Positions 1 through 10,408 of a stretch of DNA of 64,000 bases are shown here, in pieces. Position 1 is the first letter of the stretch. Every line of letters starts with the position of its first letter. Position numbers and translations under genes: made by a program. The stretch is from Pantoea sp. 1.19 (GTDB lineage: Bacteria; Pseudomonadota; Gammaproteobacteria; Enterobacterales; Enterobacteriaceae): the NCBI RefSeq assembly GCF_001922585.1, contig NZ_MRBS01000004.1, positions 186,001 to 250,000 on the forward strand, written 5' to 3'. The notes beneath the pieces were generated by a model that searched no databases, had not been told where the DNA came from, and saw nothing but the letters and a program-made list of their open reading frames with translations.

Positions 1-444
1 GGTGCCCAGCGGCACGCCCAGCACGTTAGCCAGCGTCAGGCCGGTGAACATCAGCGCCACCGCGGACGCCTGCTTACCGGCGGGTACCAGGCTGGCGGCC
101 ACTACCGCGCCAATCCCGAAGAACGCACCGTGGCAGAGGGCGGTGATTATCCGCGCCAGCATCAGCAGGTTATAGCTGTATGCCAGCGCACAGAGGGCGT
201 TGCCGACGATAAAAATGCTCATCAGCAGGATCAGCGTGCGTTTGCGCGGCAGTTTGGCGGTCAGCAGCGCCATGATCGGTGCGCCGATGGCCACGCCCAG
301 CGCATAGCCGCTGATGAGCCAGCCGGCAGAGGGAATCGACACCCGCAGATCGTTGGCCACCTCCGGCAGCAATCCCATAATGACGAACTCGGTGGTGCCG
401 ATAGCAAAGGCGCTGAGCGCCAGCGCCAGCAATGAAACAGGCAT
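1..444 (-). CDS. MFS efflux transporter, DHA1 family (AraJ/YdhP-like), truncated by window edge
   Basis: This is the N-terminal 148 codons of a major facilitator exporter; the rest lies beyond base 1. The ATG at 444 gives MPVSLLALALSAFAIGTTEF, which resembles the start of E. coli YdhP and AraJ, drug:H+ antiporter-1 family members of the inner membrane. The motif TTEFVIMGLLPEVA in helix 1, the loop KLPRKR after helix 2 and the helix 4-5 segment RIITALCHGAFFG fit this family. Four to five membrane helices are visible. The substrate cannot be told from sequence; members export sugars, purine analogues or drugs. It is transcribed away from ubiI and is separated from it by unrecognised DNA. Confidence 0.85.
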   Translation of the reverse strand, partial: MPVSLLALALSAFAIGTTEFVIMGLLPEVANDLRVSIPSAGWLISGYALGVAIGAPIMALLTAKLPRKRTLILLMSIFIVGNALCALAYSYNLLMLARIITALCHGAFFGIGAVVAASLVPAGKQASAVALMFTGLTLANVLGVPLGT

Positions 445-854
445 AACAATACTCCAAAAAAAGAGGAACGGGCGGCGATTGCGGTCGGGCAGTCCGCACG
501 ACGCTGCCGCGCTAATGAGTGATCTACGTCACATTCTAATACTAATAGCACAACCTGCCACACGCATACAGTGCCGCCGCCGCAAGGGTGTATTGCCGGC
601 GACACAACGGCCTGACACGACCATCCAGGATATTTTCAATGTTGTTTCCTGCGCTGGCACTGCGCGCCGTGTCCTTCCTGTCATGAGCAGGATAATCCAG
701 CTAAGCCGCGCGCCGTCGCGGCCAATAACGCTTCAACAACGAACAATGGCGGGGAGAAGTCGATGCGACTGGCCATAATGCGGCCGTCCGCTGTCTGGCA
801 GGCTGCCCGGAGGCGAGGATCAGTACAGCGGGGAAGCAGAGAAACGGGGGCGAT
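445..854. other. Gene-free stretch upstream of the MFS gene
   Basis: I see no convincing gene in these 410 bases. The part next to the MFS start should hold its promoter and ribosome-binding site, but no strong sigma-70 hexamer pair stands out. Short open frames on both strands lack family resemblance and coding-like codon use. Confidence 0.4.
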
Positions 855-1383
855 ATGACCCGTAGGGGCATCCCGGCCATTCTGGGGCTGAGAAGGCGGG
901 GCATCACCATTACGCTCACGCCGGAGTTCAACCTGCCTCCTGCGCACGTGGCCAACGACGCCGCTCCCCCAGTGAAAGCCAGACCTCCACAGTGCGATGG
1001 GGCGGGGTGTGGCATAAACGCAGAGGCATCCGCCGCTGCGCTTTCGCAGCGGCCAGATCGGCGAAGCGGATACCCGGTATGGCGGCAGTTTGATTTTTGC
1101 CATGCCGCTCAGCGTCCACGGCAATCACCTGATACCCCCCGGCTGAACTACCGCTGGCACAGCACCGACTGCATCGTGGTGGCGGCCAATGCCGGCATGC
1201 TAAAGGATATGTCCGGCGCGAGCCTGTATAACGCCAGCGACGATACGCTGGCCGGGACTATCGCCGGTTTCAGCCGCAGGCTTGCCGATTCCCATAACGG
1301 CGAATTGCTGTATCAGGATGTGGCGCTCGACGCCCCCGGGGCCCGCTTTGACGGCTGGCTGGCGCAGGCAAATCGGCCGCCTA
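855..1383 (+). pseudogene. Unrecognised, probably degraded coding remnant next to ubiI
   Basis: A plus-strand frame runs from 855 into the ubiI shadow. From about 1143 to 1380 its codon use looks coding, encoding a stretch containing STDCIVVAANAGMLKDMSG and LLYQDVALDAPGARFDGWL. Just before this, about 1030-1139, a different plus-strand frame looks coding (GEADTRYGGSLIFAMPL) and ends at a TGA near the switch. This pattern suggests a frameshifted gene fragment whose end was lost where it meets ubiI. I do not recognise the family. It occupies the place where gcvTHP lies in E. coli. It could also be non-coding DNA with chance open frames. Confidence 0.25.
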
Positions 1384-2583
1384 GCGTAGCCAGTCAGGCA
1401 GATCGTGCAAGCCCATTGCCTGCTCAAGCAGCCTGGGCTTCACGCCCGGCAGGCGGTCCGCCAGCCGCAGGCCAACGTCGCGCAGCAGCTTTTTCGCCGG
1501 ATTATCCCCGGCAAACAGCGTACGGAAGCCCTGCATGCCGGCCAGCATCAGCGCCGCGCTCTGCTTACGACTGCGCTCGTAGCGGCGCAGACTCAGGTGC
1601 TGGCCTATGTCTTTCCCCTGCTGATGGAGACGGCGAATCTCGCCAATCAGCATCGCGGCGTCCATCAGTCCCAGATTGGCTCCCTGCCCGGCCAGCGGGT
1701 GAATGGTATGGGCCGCGTCGCCTACCAGCGCCAGCCGGTGAGCAGCAAACTGGCGGGCATAGCGCGCGGTCAGCGGAAAGGTTTTTCGCTCCCCTTCCAC
1801 CTGGCACAGACCGAGTCGCATATCGAACGCCACCGACAGCTGCTGGTTAAACAGCGCCGTCGACATCGCCTGCAGCCGCGTGGCTTCCTGCGGCGGCAGT
1901 GACCAGACTATCGAGCAGAGATGCGGATCCTGCAGGGGCAGGAACGCGAGGATCCCGTCGCCGTGGAAAACCTGACGCGCGACGGCCTGATGCGGTCGCG
2001 CGGTGCGGATGGTGGCCACCAGCGCGTGATGCTCATAATCCCAGAACGTCAGCGGAATGTCGGCTTTTTGCCGCAGCCAGGAGTTAGCGCCGTCGGCGGC
2101 GATCAGCAGGCGGGCGCTCATCATGCTGCCATCCTGCAGGGTCAGAAACGCCTCGTTGTCGCCAAACGCCACCTGCTGCAGGCTGGCAGGGGCAATCAGC
2201 GTCAACTCACTAAGGCCCTGTGCGCGCTGCCAGAGCGCCTGGTGAATAACCGCGTTCTCGACGATATGTCCCAGATGGCTGAGCGTTTGATTATGGTCAT
2301 CAAAGCGGATTGCACCAAAGCTGTCGCGCTCCCACACCTCCATGCCGTGGTACGGTGCGGCGCGCTGGGACAGCACTGCCGGCCAAACGTCGAGGTGCTG
2401 CAGCAGCCGTTCGCTGGCGGCATTGATGGCCGACACGCGCAGCTGCGGCGGCGCATCGTCCGCCAGTGGCAACGGCGGCTGCTGCTCCAGCACCGCGACG
2501 CGCAGGCCACTGCCCTGCAGGCCGCAGGCTACGGTCAGGCCAACCATCCCGCCACCGGCAATAATTACATCAAAGGTTTGCAT
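1381..2583 (-). CDS. ubiI: FAD-dependent 2-octaprenylphenol hydroxylase UbiI (VisC)
   Basis: A 400-aa flavoprotein monooxygenase of the UbiH/COQ6 family. UbiI adds the C5 hydroxyl in aerobic ubiquinone synthesis and works in the Ubi metabolon at the inner membrane. The N-terminal dinucleotide fold has IIAGGGMVGL (about residues 7-16). The second FAD motif, LVGDAAHTIHPLAGQGANLGL, is near residue 290. Length matches E. coli UbiI (400 aa). It lies 13 bases after ubiH and is the last gene of the ygfB-pepP-ubiH-ubiI run. In E. coli gcvTHP follows; here it does not. Confidence 0.95.
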   Translation of the reverse strand: MQTFDVIIAGGGMVGLTVACGLQGSGLRVAVLEQQPPLPLADDAPPQLRVSAINAASERLLQHLDVWPAVLSQRAAPYHGMEVWERDSFGAIRFDDHNQTLSHLGHIVENAVIHQALWQRAQGLSELTLIAPASLQQVAFGDNEAFLTLQDGSMMSARLLIAADGANSWLRQKADIPLTFWDYEHHALVATIRTARPHQAVARQVFHGDGILAFLPLQDPHLCSIVWSLPPQEATRLQAMSTALFNQQLSVAFDMRLGLCQVEGERKTFPLTARYARQFAAHRLALVGDAAHTIHPLAGQGANLGLMDAAMLIGEIRRLHQQGKDIGQHLSLRRYERSRKQSAALMLAGMQGFRTLFAGDNPAKKLLRDVGLRLADRLPGVKPRLLEQAMGLHDLPDWLR

Positions 2584-2596
2584 GGCTCATCTCTCC

Positions 2597-3775
2597 TCAT
2601 CGCGGGACCCAGCCCAGCGTCCGTTTGGCCAGTCGGTGACGCACCAGCGGTAAATTATCCATCGCCATCAGGCCGAGATTACGGCCGACAACCAGCGGGG
2701 TATAGCGGTTGGCAAACAGCCGGACCAGCGCATCGGTAATGCCGATGGTCTGCTGCTGATCGGGCCGGCGGCGCTGCTGATAACGCTGCAGTACGCCGTA
2801 GCTGCCTATGTCTTCACCGCGGCGCTGCGCGGACGCCAGGGTTTCCGCCAGCGACATCACGTCACGCAGACCAAGATTAAAGCCCTGACCGGCGATCGGA
2901 TGTAGGGTTTGCGCCGCGTTGCCCACCAGCGCCAGCCGGTGGCCAACGTGCTGCGACGCGGTATGCAGGGCCAGCGGATAGTCGTCGCGGCGCCCCACCT
3001 GGGTGAGTTGGCCAAGACGCCAGCCAAACGCCCGCTGCAGCTCCGCCAGAAAACGGGCATCGCTCCAGCCGCGGACAGTCTCGCGCGCCGTCAGCGGATG
3101 ACACCAGACCAGCGAGCTACGCCCGCCGGACATCGGCAACAGCGCCAGCGGGCCGTGTTCGGTAAAACGTTCAAAAGCCCGTCCCCGATGCGGCTGCGCC
3201 GAGGAAACATTGGCGATGACCGCCACCTGCTGATAGTCATTTTTTAGCCACTGCACGCCGCAGGAGGCCGCCACCGGCGAGCGTGCACCATCGGCGGCCA
3301 CCAGCAGCGTACCGTTCAGGCGCTCGCCCGAGCGCAGCGTGACGCTGACGCTGCCGGCGCGGCGATCCACCGCGGCCACGCTGTCAGGGCAGCGCAGGCT
3401 GACGCCAGGTGCCTGACGCAGGCGGGCGTAGAGCCGCTGACCGGCATCGTGCAGCTCGATCACCTGCCCCAGTGCCGGAACGCCATAGTCTGCGGCCAAC
3501 AGATTGACAAAGCCCGCGTGCCCGCGGTCGCTGACGTGGACATGGGTGATTGGCGTGGCCACCTCCCGCAGCAGCGGCCAGAGGTTAATGGCCGCCAGCT
3601 GCTGGCAGGTACCGTCGGCCAGCGCGATCGCCCGGCCGTCGTAGCCCGGGTGCGCGCGGCTGTCCGGCTGCGTCGCTTCAATCAGGATGACCGGCAGCCG
3701 GCCGCGGGTCAGGTGGGAAATCGCCAGCGCGAGGGTGGCGCCGGTCATGCCGCCGCCGGCAATGATCACGCTCAT
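2597..3775 (-). CDS. ubiH: 2-octaprenyl-6-methoxyphenol hydroxylase UbiH
   Basis: A 392-aa FAD monooxygenase that hydroxylates C1 of the ubiquinone ring precursor. It starts MSVIIAGGGMTGATLAL, the FAD-binding GxGxxG fold, and carries the second FAD motif LVGNAAQTLHPIAGQGFNLGL near residue 285. The D of the usual GDAAH motif is N here (GNAAQTLHP), a variant typical of UbiH. Its ATG overlaps the pepP stop by four bases (ATGA), so the two are translationally coupled. It is paralogous to ubiI downstream. Confidence 0.95.
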   Translation of the reverse strand: MSVIIAGGGMTGATLALAISHLTRGRLPVILIEATQPDSRAHPGYDGRAIALADGTCQQLAAINLWPLLREVATPITHVHVSDRGHAGFVNLLAADYGVPALGQVIELHDAGQRLYARLRQAPGVSLRCPDSVAAVDRRAGSVSVTLRSGERLNGTLLVAADGARSPVAASCGVQWLKNDYQQVAVIANVSSAQPHRGRAFERFTEHGPLALLPMSGGRSSLVWCHPLTARETVRGWSDARFLAELQRAFGWRLGQLTQVGRRDDYPLALHTASQHVGHRLALVGNAAQTLHPIAGQGFNLGLRDVMSLAETLASAQRRGEDIGSYGVLQRYQQRRRPDQQQTIGITDALVRLFANRYTPLVVGRNLGLMAMDNLPLVRHRLAKRTLGWVPR

Positions 3776-5094
3776 GGCTGACGCGCCGCCGCCATCAGCG
3801 CCTCAATGGCATCAGGGTCTTTAACCACCGCCTCCGTCAGGTTTTCATGGCCGTCGGCGGTGATCACGATGTCATCTTCAATGCGGATGCCGATGCCGCG
3901 GTAGGCCGGTGGCACAGCCGCATCTGCGGCGATATACAGGCCCGGCTCGACGGTAATCACCATGCCCGGTTCCAGCGGGCGGCTGCGTTCGACGCCATAA
4001 TCACCGACGTCATGCACATCCAGCCCCAGCCAGTGGCTGAGCCCGTGCATAAAGAAATCACGATGCTTCTGTTCGGCAATCAGCGTTTCGACGTCGCCCT
4101 GCAGGATCCCCAGCCGCAGCAGCCCGTTGACCATCACCCGCACCACCGCATCGTTCACTTCACGAATGCTGGTACCGGGTTTAAACTGGCTCAGCGCCAG
4201 CTTGAGCGACGCCAGCACAATGTCGTAAATCTCGCGCTGCGCCGGGGTAAATTTGCCATTCACCGGAAAAGTACGGGTAATGTCACCGGCGTAGCCCCGG
4301 TATTCACATCCGGCATCGATCAACACCAGCTCACCGTCGCGCAGCGTGCTCTCGTTTTCGGTGTAGTGCAGGATACAGCCGTTCTCGCCGGAGCCGACGA
4401 TGGTGTTATAGGCGGGGTAGCGGGCGCCGTGACGGGTAAATTCGTGGTGAATCTCCCCCTCCAGCTGATACTCCATCATGCCGGGACGACACTGCTGCAT
4501 CGCCCGAGTGTGCGCCAGCGCGCTGATGCGGCCCGCCTCGCGCAGCAGGTTCAGCTCTTCTTCGGATTTAAACAGCCGCATTTCATGCAGCCAGGGACGC
4601 CAGTCGGTGACGGTGTGCGGCGCGCGCAGCTGCTGGCGACCGCCGCGGCGCAGCGTCTCCAGCGCGCCGTGCAGCAGCGCGTCGCTCCAGGCATACAGTC
4701 CCGGCGCGTGATACACCACGTCAAGCCCGTTTAGCAGCTGCGGCAGCTGTTCGGCGATATCGCTGAACGGCAGGGCGCGATCCACCGCCAGAGTCTCAAC
4801 CGCGCGCGCCTGCCCCAGGCGGCGGCCAAACCAGATCTCCGCGGTTTTATCACGCAGGCGGTTGAACAACACGCTGTGCTGATGGGTTTCCGCGCTTTTG
4901 ATCAGCACCAGCACCGCCTCCGGCTCGTGAAAGCCGGTCAGGTAGCTAAAGTCGCTGTTTTGACGATAGGGATATTCACTGTCGTTGCTGCGCGTTGCTT
5001 CCGGTGCGGCAAAGAACACCGCGGCGCTTCCCGGCACCATTTTCTGCAGCAGCGCCTCGCGGCGGCGCAGATACTCCTGCTGACTGATCGACAT
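3772..5094 (-). CDS. pepP: Xaa-Pro aminopeptidase PepP
   Basis: A 440-aa cytosolic metallopeptidase that removes N-terminal residues linked to proline; E. coli PepP has 441 aa. The creatinase-like N domain is followed by the pita-bread domain. Dimanganese ligands are visible in LVLIDAGCEYRGYAGDITR (two Asp), HGLSHWLGLDVHDVG (His), VEPGLY (Glu) and IRIEDD (Glu). The start at 5094 (MSISQQEYLRRRE) was chosen over an in-frame ATG at 5115 because GGGGGAGAGGTGAAG directly precedes it and it matches the family N-terminus. It is between ygfB and ubiH, overlapping the latter by four bases. Confidence 0.95.
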   Translation of the reverse strand: MSISQQEYLRRREALLQKMVPGSAAVFFAAPEATRSNDSEYPYRQNSDFSYLTGFHEPEAVLVLIKSAETHQHSVLFNRLRDKTAEIWFGRRLGQARAVETLAVDRALPFSDIAEQLPQLLNGLDVVYHAPGLYAWSDALLHGALETLRRGGRQQLRAPHTVTDWRPWLHEMRLFKSEEELNLLREAGRISALAHTRAMQQCRPGMMEYQLEGEIHHEFTRHGARYPAYNTIVGSGENGCILHYTENESTLRDGELVLIDAGCEYRGYAGDITRTFPVNGKFTPAQREIYDIVLASLKLALSQFKPGTSIREVNDAVVRVMVNGLLRLGILQGDVETLIAEQKHRDFFMHGLSHWLGLDVHDVGDYGVERSRPLEPGMVITVEPGLYIAADAAVPPAYRGIGIRIEDDIVITADGHENLTEAVVKDPDAIEALMAAARQP

Positions 5095-5118
5095 CTTCAC
5101 CTCTCCCCCGAACACCCA

Positions 5119-5700
5119 TTAATGTAGCGTAGGTTTTGGATTCTCTACCGCGGTCGGCGCTGCCGGACGCGTAAAGGTATCGTGGCACAGCAGCGCGGCG
5201 ACGCGCACGTACTCGATCACCTCTTCCAGCGACTGCGCCAGCTCTTCTTCATCTTCGTCTTCGTCGTAGCCCAGCTGAGCGATGGTCCGCAGATCGTCAA
5301 TCGCCTCGCCGGTTTCGCCAGTGACTTTGTCCAGCTTTGGCTGAGTGACGCCCAGTCCCAGCAGGAAATGGTTGACCCAGCCGGCCAGCGCATCCGCGCG
5401 ATCAAACACCGTGATATCCTCCCCTTCCGGCAGCCAGAGCTGGAAAGCAAAGCCCTCATCCTCGAGGGCATCAGCGATCCCCTGATGGATTTGCGCCAGC
5501 GGACGGGACAGGGTTTGCGAAAACGCGAGGCCCTCGTTGGTTAGCTCGTGCAGCAGGGTCATCCAGCTGCTGTCGGCGTTGCCGCCGCAAATCAGGCCGC
5601 TGAGCAAGCCGTGCATTTCCGCCGCCATCATTCCCACGCCCTGCTGGCTGAGCAGTGACGCCAGTGTGTCGTATTCGATTACTTCGTTTTGTCTGGACAT
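5119..5700 (-). CDS. ygfB: YgfB/YecA (UPF0149) family protein YgfB
   Basis: A 193-aa protein of the all-helical UPF0149 family, first gene of the operon with pepP-ubiH-ubiI. It begins [17 protein letters not shown] and carries the conserved [11 protein letters not shown] segment near residue 35 and an acidic run ([11 protein letters not shown]) near 155. The molecular role in enterics is not firmly known; in Pseudomonas aeruginosa YgfB has been linked to control of AmpDh3 and beta-lactam resistance. An alternative ATG two codons upstream (5706) is possible; neither start has a strong ribosome-binding site. Confidence 0.9.
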   Translation of the reverse strand: MSRQNEVIEYDTLASLLSQQGVGMMAAEMHGLLSGLICGGNADSSWMTLLHELTNEGLAFSQTLSRPLAQIHQGIADALEDEGFAFQLWLPEGEDITVFDRADALAGWVNHFLLGLGVTQPKLDKVTGETGEAIDDLRTIAQLGYDEDEDEEELAQSLEEVIEYVRVAALLCHDTFTRPAAPTAVENPKPTLH

Positions 5701-5870
5701 GCGCATTCGTCGTCGTTGCCTGGAATAGTTCATGGTATGCTACCACCAGGTGCCTGAATGATTCCAGAAAGGGGTTGTTTCTTCACTCAAGGGTAGATTA
5801 TAGTGGCGCCCCTCCCGAGCCCATGGGGTGTTCAGGGTGAGCGGGCGAAGAATTCAGTCAGGAAGGTGGC

Positions 5871-6200
5871 ATGTCTGCACAACCGGTAGATATTCAAATT
5901 TTTGGCCGTTCGTTACGAGTAAATTGTCCGCCTGAACAGCAAGATGCGCTGAATCAAGCCGCCGAGGACCTCAATCAACGGTTGCAAGATCTTAAAGTTC
6001 GCACTAGAGTCACCAATACAGAACAACTGGTGTTCATCGCGGCGTTAAACGTCTGCCATGAGCTGGCGCAGGAAAAGGGCAAAACCCGCGATTACGCCGC
6101 GAACATGGAACAGCGTATCCGCGTGTTGCAACAGACTATCGAGCAGGCATTGCTCGAGCAGGGTCGCATCACTGAACGCCAGGGTGTAAAATTCGAGTAA
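5871..6200 (+). CDS. zapA: Cell division protein ZapA
   Basis: A 109-aa FtsZ-associated protein that crosslinks FtsZ protofilaments at the Z ring. The N-terminal beta-beta-alpha part ([18 protein letters not shown]) is followed by a long coiled coil (about residues 70-100, [20 protein letters not shown]). Length equals E. coli ZapA. It is divergent from ygfB across 170 bases and directly precedes the 6S RNA gene, the standard enteric order. Confidence 0.95.
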   Translation: MSAQPVDIQIFGRSLRVNCPPEQQDALNQAAEDLNQRLQDLKVRTRVTNTEQLVFIAALNVCHELAQEKGKTRDYAANMEQRIRVLQQTIEQALLEQGRITERQGVKFE

Positions 6201-6240
6201 CACGTCATGGTTGTCCACTGCGCGACAACGGTGTCGTAAA

Positions 6241-6424
6241 ATTTCTCTGAGATGTTTGCAAGCGGGCCAGTCCCCTGAGCCGATATTTCGAAAAAACAGA
6301 ACGTGGCGCCTCGTAGCCTGTGCGCATGCTCGGTCCGTCCGAGAAGCCTGATGGCTGCGACGACATGTTCACCTTGAACCAAGGGTTCAAGGGTTACAGC
6401 CTGCGGCGGCATCTCGGAGATTCC
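6241..6424 (+). ncRNA. ssrS: 6S RNA
   Basis: About 184 bases closely matching E. coli 6S RNA from memory: it opens with ATTTCTCTGAGATGTTTGC, has GCGGGCCAGTCCCCTGAGC and the central GCATGCTCGGTCCGTCCGAG, and ends CATCTCGGAGATTCC. The two ends pair to form the closing stem, with the large central bulge that mimics an open promoter. 6S RNA binds sigma-70 RNA polymerase and down-regulates many promoters in stationary phase. As in E. coli it lies between zapA and fau and should be processed from a longer transcript that reads into fau. Confidence 0.97.
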
Positions 6425-6469
6425 CACCTTTTTTTCAGTCGTGTTGTTCTTATTCAGGACGCATGCGTT

Positions 6470-7063
6470 ATGCCTACACTCTCCTCTACCCGACAGCAAC
6501 TGCGTCACCGCATCCGTCAACTGCGACGTGCGCTCTCCCCTGCGCAGCAGCAGCAGGCCGCCGAAGCCGTCTGCCAGCGGGCACTGACTTATCCGCCGCT
6601 GCAGGCCGCACGTACCGTTGCGCTGTTTTTATCGATCGACGGCGAGCTGGATACGCAACCGCTGATTACCGCGCTGTGGCGACAGGGGAAAACGGTCTGC
6701 CTGCCGGTCCTGCATCCCTTCTGCCCCGGCCAGCTGCTCTTTCTGCGCTATGACGCGCACACCCCGCTGCGGCGCAATCGCCTTGGCATAGCGGAACCCC
6801 CGCTGGATATTCGCCTGCTGGTGCCGCTGGCGCAGCTGGATCTGCTGCTGATGCCGCTGGTAGCGTTTGATCGCCATGGGCAACGGTTAGGGATGGGCGG
6901 CGGCTTTTACGATCGCACGCTGCAGCAGCATCAGCGCTACGGCTTTCACCGCGCGGGCCTGGCGCATGATATACAGCGGGTGGAAAACTTACCGGCCGAA
7001 GCCTGGGACGTGCCGCTGCCGGCGGTGATCACCCCGGGCGGGATCTGGACGTGGTCGTCGTGA
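6470..7063 (+). CDS. fau: 5-formyltetrahydrofolate cyclo-ligase (YgfA)
   Basis: A 197-aa enzyme converting 5-formyl-THF to 5,10-methenyl-THF with ATP; in E. coli it is linked to persistence and cotranscribed with 6S RNA. The start at 6470 gives MPTLSSTRQQLRHRIRQLRR; an in-frame ATG at 6320 lies inside the 6S RNA and was rejected. The C-terminal signature DRHGQRLGMGGGFYDRTL (about residues 130-150) is the ATP/folate-binding motif of the family. Confidence 0.93.
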   Translation: MPTLSSTRQQLRHRIRQLRRALSPAQQQQAAEAVCQRALTYPPLQAARTVALFLSIDGELDTQPLITALWRQGKTVCLPVLHPFCPGQLLFLRYDAHTPLRRNRLGIAEPPLDIRLLVPLAQLDLLLMPLVAFDRHGQRLGMGGGFYDRTLQQHQRYGFHRAGLAHDIQRVENLPAEAWDVPLPAVITPGGIWTWSS

Positions 7064-7072
7064 GCGAAAACG

Positions 7073-7125
7073 GCGCCGCGGTTGGGCCGGAACGGGTTAA
7101 CTATCCGTGCGGCCCAGCGCGGCGC
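7073..7125. terminator. Long GC-rich inverted repeat between convergent fau and serA
   Basis: GCGCCGCGGTTGGGCCG (7073 on) pairs almost perfectly with CGGCCCAGCGCGGCGC ending at 7125, around a 20-base loop. It sits just after the fau stop and before the serA stop, so it probably ends transcription from both sides. Neither strand has a clear U-tract after the stem. Confidence 0.5.
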
Positions 7126-7130
7126 AGAAA

Positions 7131-8369
<1,239 letters not shown>

Positions 8370-8638
8370 TTCCCAACCCTATTTAGCAGACTTCAGTAAG
8401 AGCCGCCTCTCCGACGCGGTGCGCCGGAACGTAAGCCAGCCTGCTGTCAAAATATCAAAATTCTGGCGCGCGGCAATACAAACGATTGCCTGCCCGCCAG
8501 CACAGGCGCGGTACGCTGGCACACTGCGCAACAGAATATAGGGCTTCAGCGTCACGCCCCAGGAGAACCGGACGGCATCAGGACAATTTGTGATATAAGT
8601 CACCGATTTTTGCGACAAACAGAAAAGATGTTTTGCCG
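8370..8638. promoter_or_regulatory. serA upstream region with a CRP-like site
   Basis: This gene-free stretch carries the serA control region. TGTGATATAAGTCACC at 8589-8604 matches the CRP consensus TGTGA-N6-TCACA at nine of ten half-site bases. In E. coli serA is controlled by Lrp and cAMP-CRP, so the site is plausible. No gene is seen on either strand here. Confidence 0.5.
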
Positions 8639-8672
8639 AAAAAAATAACGGGCGCCACCGCGGGGGCACCCG
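8639..8672 (-). terminator. Intrinsic terminator of rpiA
   Basis: Read on the minus strand after the rpiA stop, CGGGTGCC and GGCGCCCG form a stem, followed by TTATTTTTTT. It ends rpiA before the serA control region. Confidence 0.75.
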
Positions 8673-8677
8673 CCGAA

Positions 8678-9337
8678 TCATTTTTTGAAGGTGCGCACGC
8701 CGTCGGGGCCGCCGATCAGCGCAACGTCCGCCCCGCGGCTGGCGAACAGCCCGACGGTGACCACGCCCGGCAGGCCATTGATCGCCATTTCCAGCGCCAC
8801 CGGATCGAGGATCTGCAGGCCCCAGACGTCGAGGATAACATTACCGTTGTCGGTCACCACCCCCTGACGATACTCCGGACGACCGCCCAGTTTGACCAGC
8901 TCGCGCGCCACGTAGCTGCGCGCCATCGGAATCACCTCGACCGGCAGCGGGAAGCGTCCCAGCACGTCAACCTGCTTTGAGATATCGGCTATGCAGACAA
9001 ACAGGTCCGCGACCGCCGCAACGATTTTTTCCCGGGTCAGCGCCGCGCCGCCGCCCTTGATCATTTGCATCTGCCCGTTGATCTCATCTGCGCCGTCGAC
9101 GTATACCGCCAGCTTATCGATCGCATTGAGATCGAACACCGGGATCCCGAGACTTTTCAGTTTGAGGGTAGAGGCCTCCGAGCTGGAGACCGCTCCCGCA
9201 ATGTCTCCCTTAATCGAACCGAGTGCGTCAATAAAGTGCGCCGCGGTTGAACCGGTGCCTACGCCAACAATCGTCCCGGGCTGGACATAATCCAGCGCCG
9301 CCCAGCCCACCGCTTTTTTCAGTTCATCCTGCGTCAT
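8678..9337 (-). CDS. rpiA: Ribose-5-phosphate isomerase A
   Basis: A 219-aa cytosolic isomerase interconverting ribose-5-P and ribulose-5-P in the pentose-phosphate pathway. It starts [18 protein letters not shown] as in E. coli; of two adjacent ATG codons the second (9337) matches the family start. The phosphate loop [16 protein letters not shown] is near residues 24-40, YVDGADEIN near 80, and the catalytic-region [12 protein letters not shown] near 94. Confidence 0.96.
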   Translation of the reverse strand: MTQDELKKAVGWAALDYVQPGTIVGVGTGSTAAHFIDALGSIKGDIAGAVSSSEASTLKLKSLGIPVFDLNAIDKLAVYVDGADEINGQMQMIKGGGAALTREKIVAAVADLFVCIADISKQVDVLGRFPLPVEVIPMARSYVARELVKLGGRPEYRQGVVTDNGNVILDVWGLQILDPVALEMAINGLPGVVTVGLFASRGADVALIGGPDGVRTFKK

Positions 9338-9465
9338 CATTCATTCCTGGCCTGTGCCTGTCACCGAGCGCGTAGTATAAACCGCTTACCCGGCAACAGA
9401 GGGGGGCAAAGTGTGAAAAATGTGGCATAGTGCGAAACATTCACTGCAAGGAGAGTTACACCATC

Positions 9466-10371
9466 ATGAAACGCCCGGACTATCGCACACTGCAGGCCCT
9501 GGATGCGGTCATCAGAGAGCGCGGCTTTGAACGCGCCGCACAAAAGCTCTGCATCACCCAATCCGCAGTGTCCCAGCGCATCAAGCAACTGGAGAATATG
9601 TTTGGGCAACCCCTGCTGGTGCGCACCGTGCCGCCGCGCCCGACCGAACAGGGCCAGAAGCTGCTGGCGCTGTTACACCAGGTTGAGCTGCTGGAAGAGG
9701 AGTGGCTGGGGGATGAAAACGGCGGCACGACCCCGCTGCTACTGTCGCTGGCGGTGAACGCCGACAGCCTGGCCACCTGGCTGCTGCCGGCGCTGAAAGA
9801 CGTGCTGACCGATTCACCGGTGCGGCTTAATCTGCAGGTGGAAGATGAAACCCGTACCCAGGAACGACTGCGCCGCGGCGAGGTGGTCGGCGCGGTCAGT
9901 ATTCAGCCCCAGCCGCTGCCGAGTTGCCTGGTGGATCAGCTCGGGGCACTGGACTACCTGTTTGTCGGCTCGCCGACGTTTGCCGCCCGCTATTTTCCCA
10001 ACGGCGTCACCCGTCCGGCGCTGCTGAAGGCACCGGCGGTGGCTTTTGATCATCTCGACGATATGCACCAGGCCTTTTTACAGCAGAACTTTGATTTGTC
10101 GCCGGGCAGCGTGCCCTGCCATATCGTTAACTCGTCGGAAGCCTTCGTGCAGCTGGCGCGGCAGGGTTCGACCTGCTGTATGATTCCGCACCTGCAGATT
10201 GAGCGCGAGTTGGAGAACGGTGAGCTGATTGATTTGACACCGGGACTGCTGCAGCGGCGGATGCTGTACTGGCACCGCTTTGCGCCGGAAAGCCGGCTGA
10301 TGCGGCGGGTGACCGATGCGCTGCTGGCGCACGGCCATCGCGTGCTGCGCCAGGGGACGGAAGCCAGCTGA
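9466..10371 (+). CDS. argP: LysR-type regulator ArgP (IciA)
   Basis: A 301-aa LysR regulator, slightly longer than E. coli ArgP (297). The start [16 protein letters not shown] at 9466 follows AAGGAGAG; an in-frame ATG at 9430 is upstream of this site and less likely. The winged helix-turn-helix (about 20-45) contains [19 protein letters not shown]. ArgP activates the arginine exporter gene argO when arginine is high and is blocked by lysine; argO is nearby at 11.3-11.9 kb. It is divergent from rpiA. Confidence 0.93.
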   Translation: MKRPDYRTLQALDAVIRERGFERAAQKLCITQSAVSQRIKQLENMFGQPLLVRTVPPRPTEQGQKLLALLHQVELLEEEWLGDENGGTTPLLLSLAVNADSLATWLLPALKDVLTDSPVRLNLQVEDETRTQERLRRGEVVGAVSIQPQPLPSCLVDQLGALDYLFVGSPTFAARYFPNGVTRPALLKAPAVAFDHLDDMHQAFLQQNFDLSPGSVPCHIVNSSEAFVQLARQGSTCCMIPHLQIERELENGELIDLTPGLLQRRMLYWHRFAPESRLMRRVTDALLAHGHRVLRQGTEAS

Positions 10372-10377
10372 GATAGC

Positions 10378-10401
10378 GCGGGCCACCCTCCGGGGGCCCG
10401 C
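10378..10401. terminator. GC-rich hairpin between convergent argP and yggE
   Basis: GCGGGCC (10378-10384) pairs with GGCCCGC (10395-10401). It lies in the 37 bases between the argP and yggE stops and can form on both strands, but no U-tract follows. Confidence 0.45.
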
Positions 10402-10408
10402 AAGCGAC

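Noticed and set aside
855-1850. Long plus-strand frame of 331 codons
   Set aside because: Beyond about 1380 it is the shadow of ubiI on the other strand; only 855-1383 is kept, as a possible remnant.
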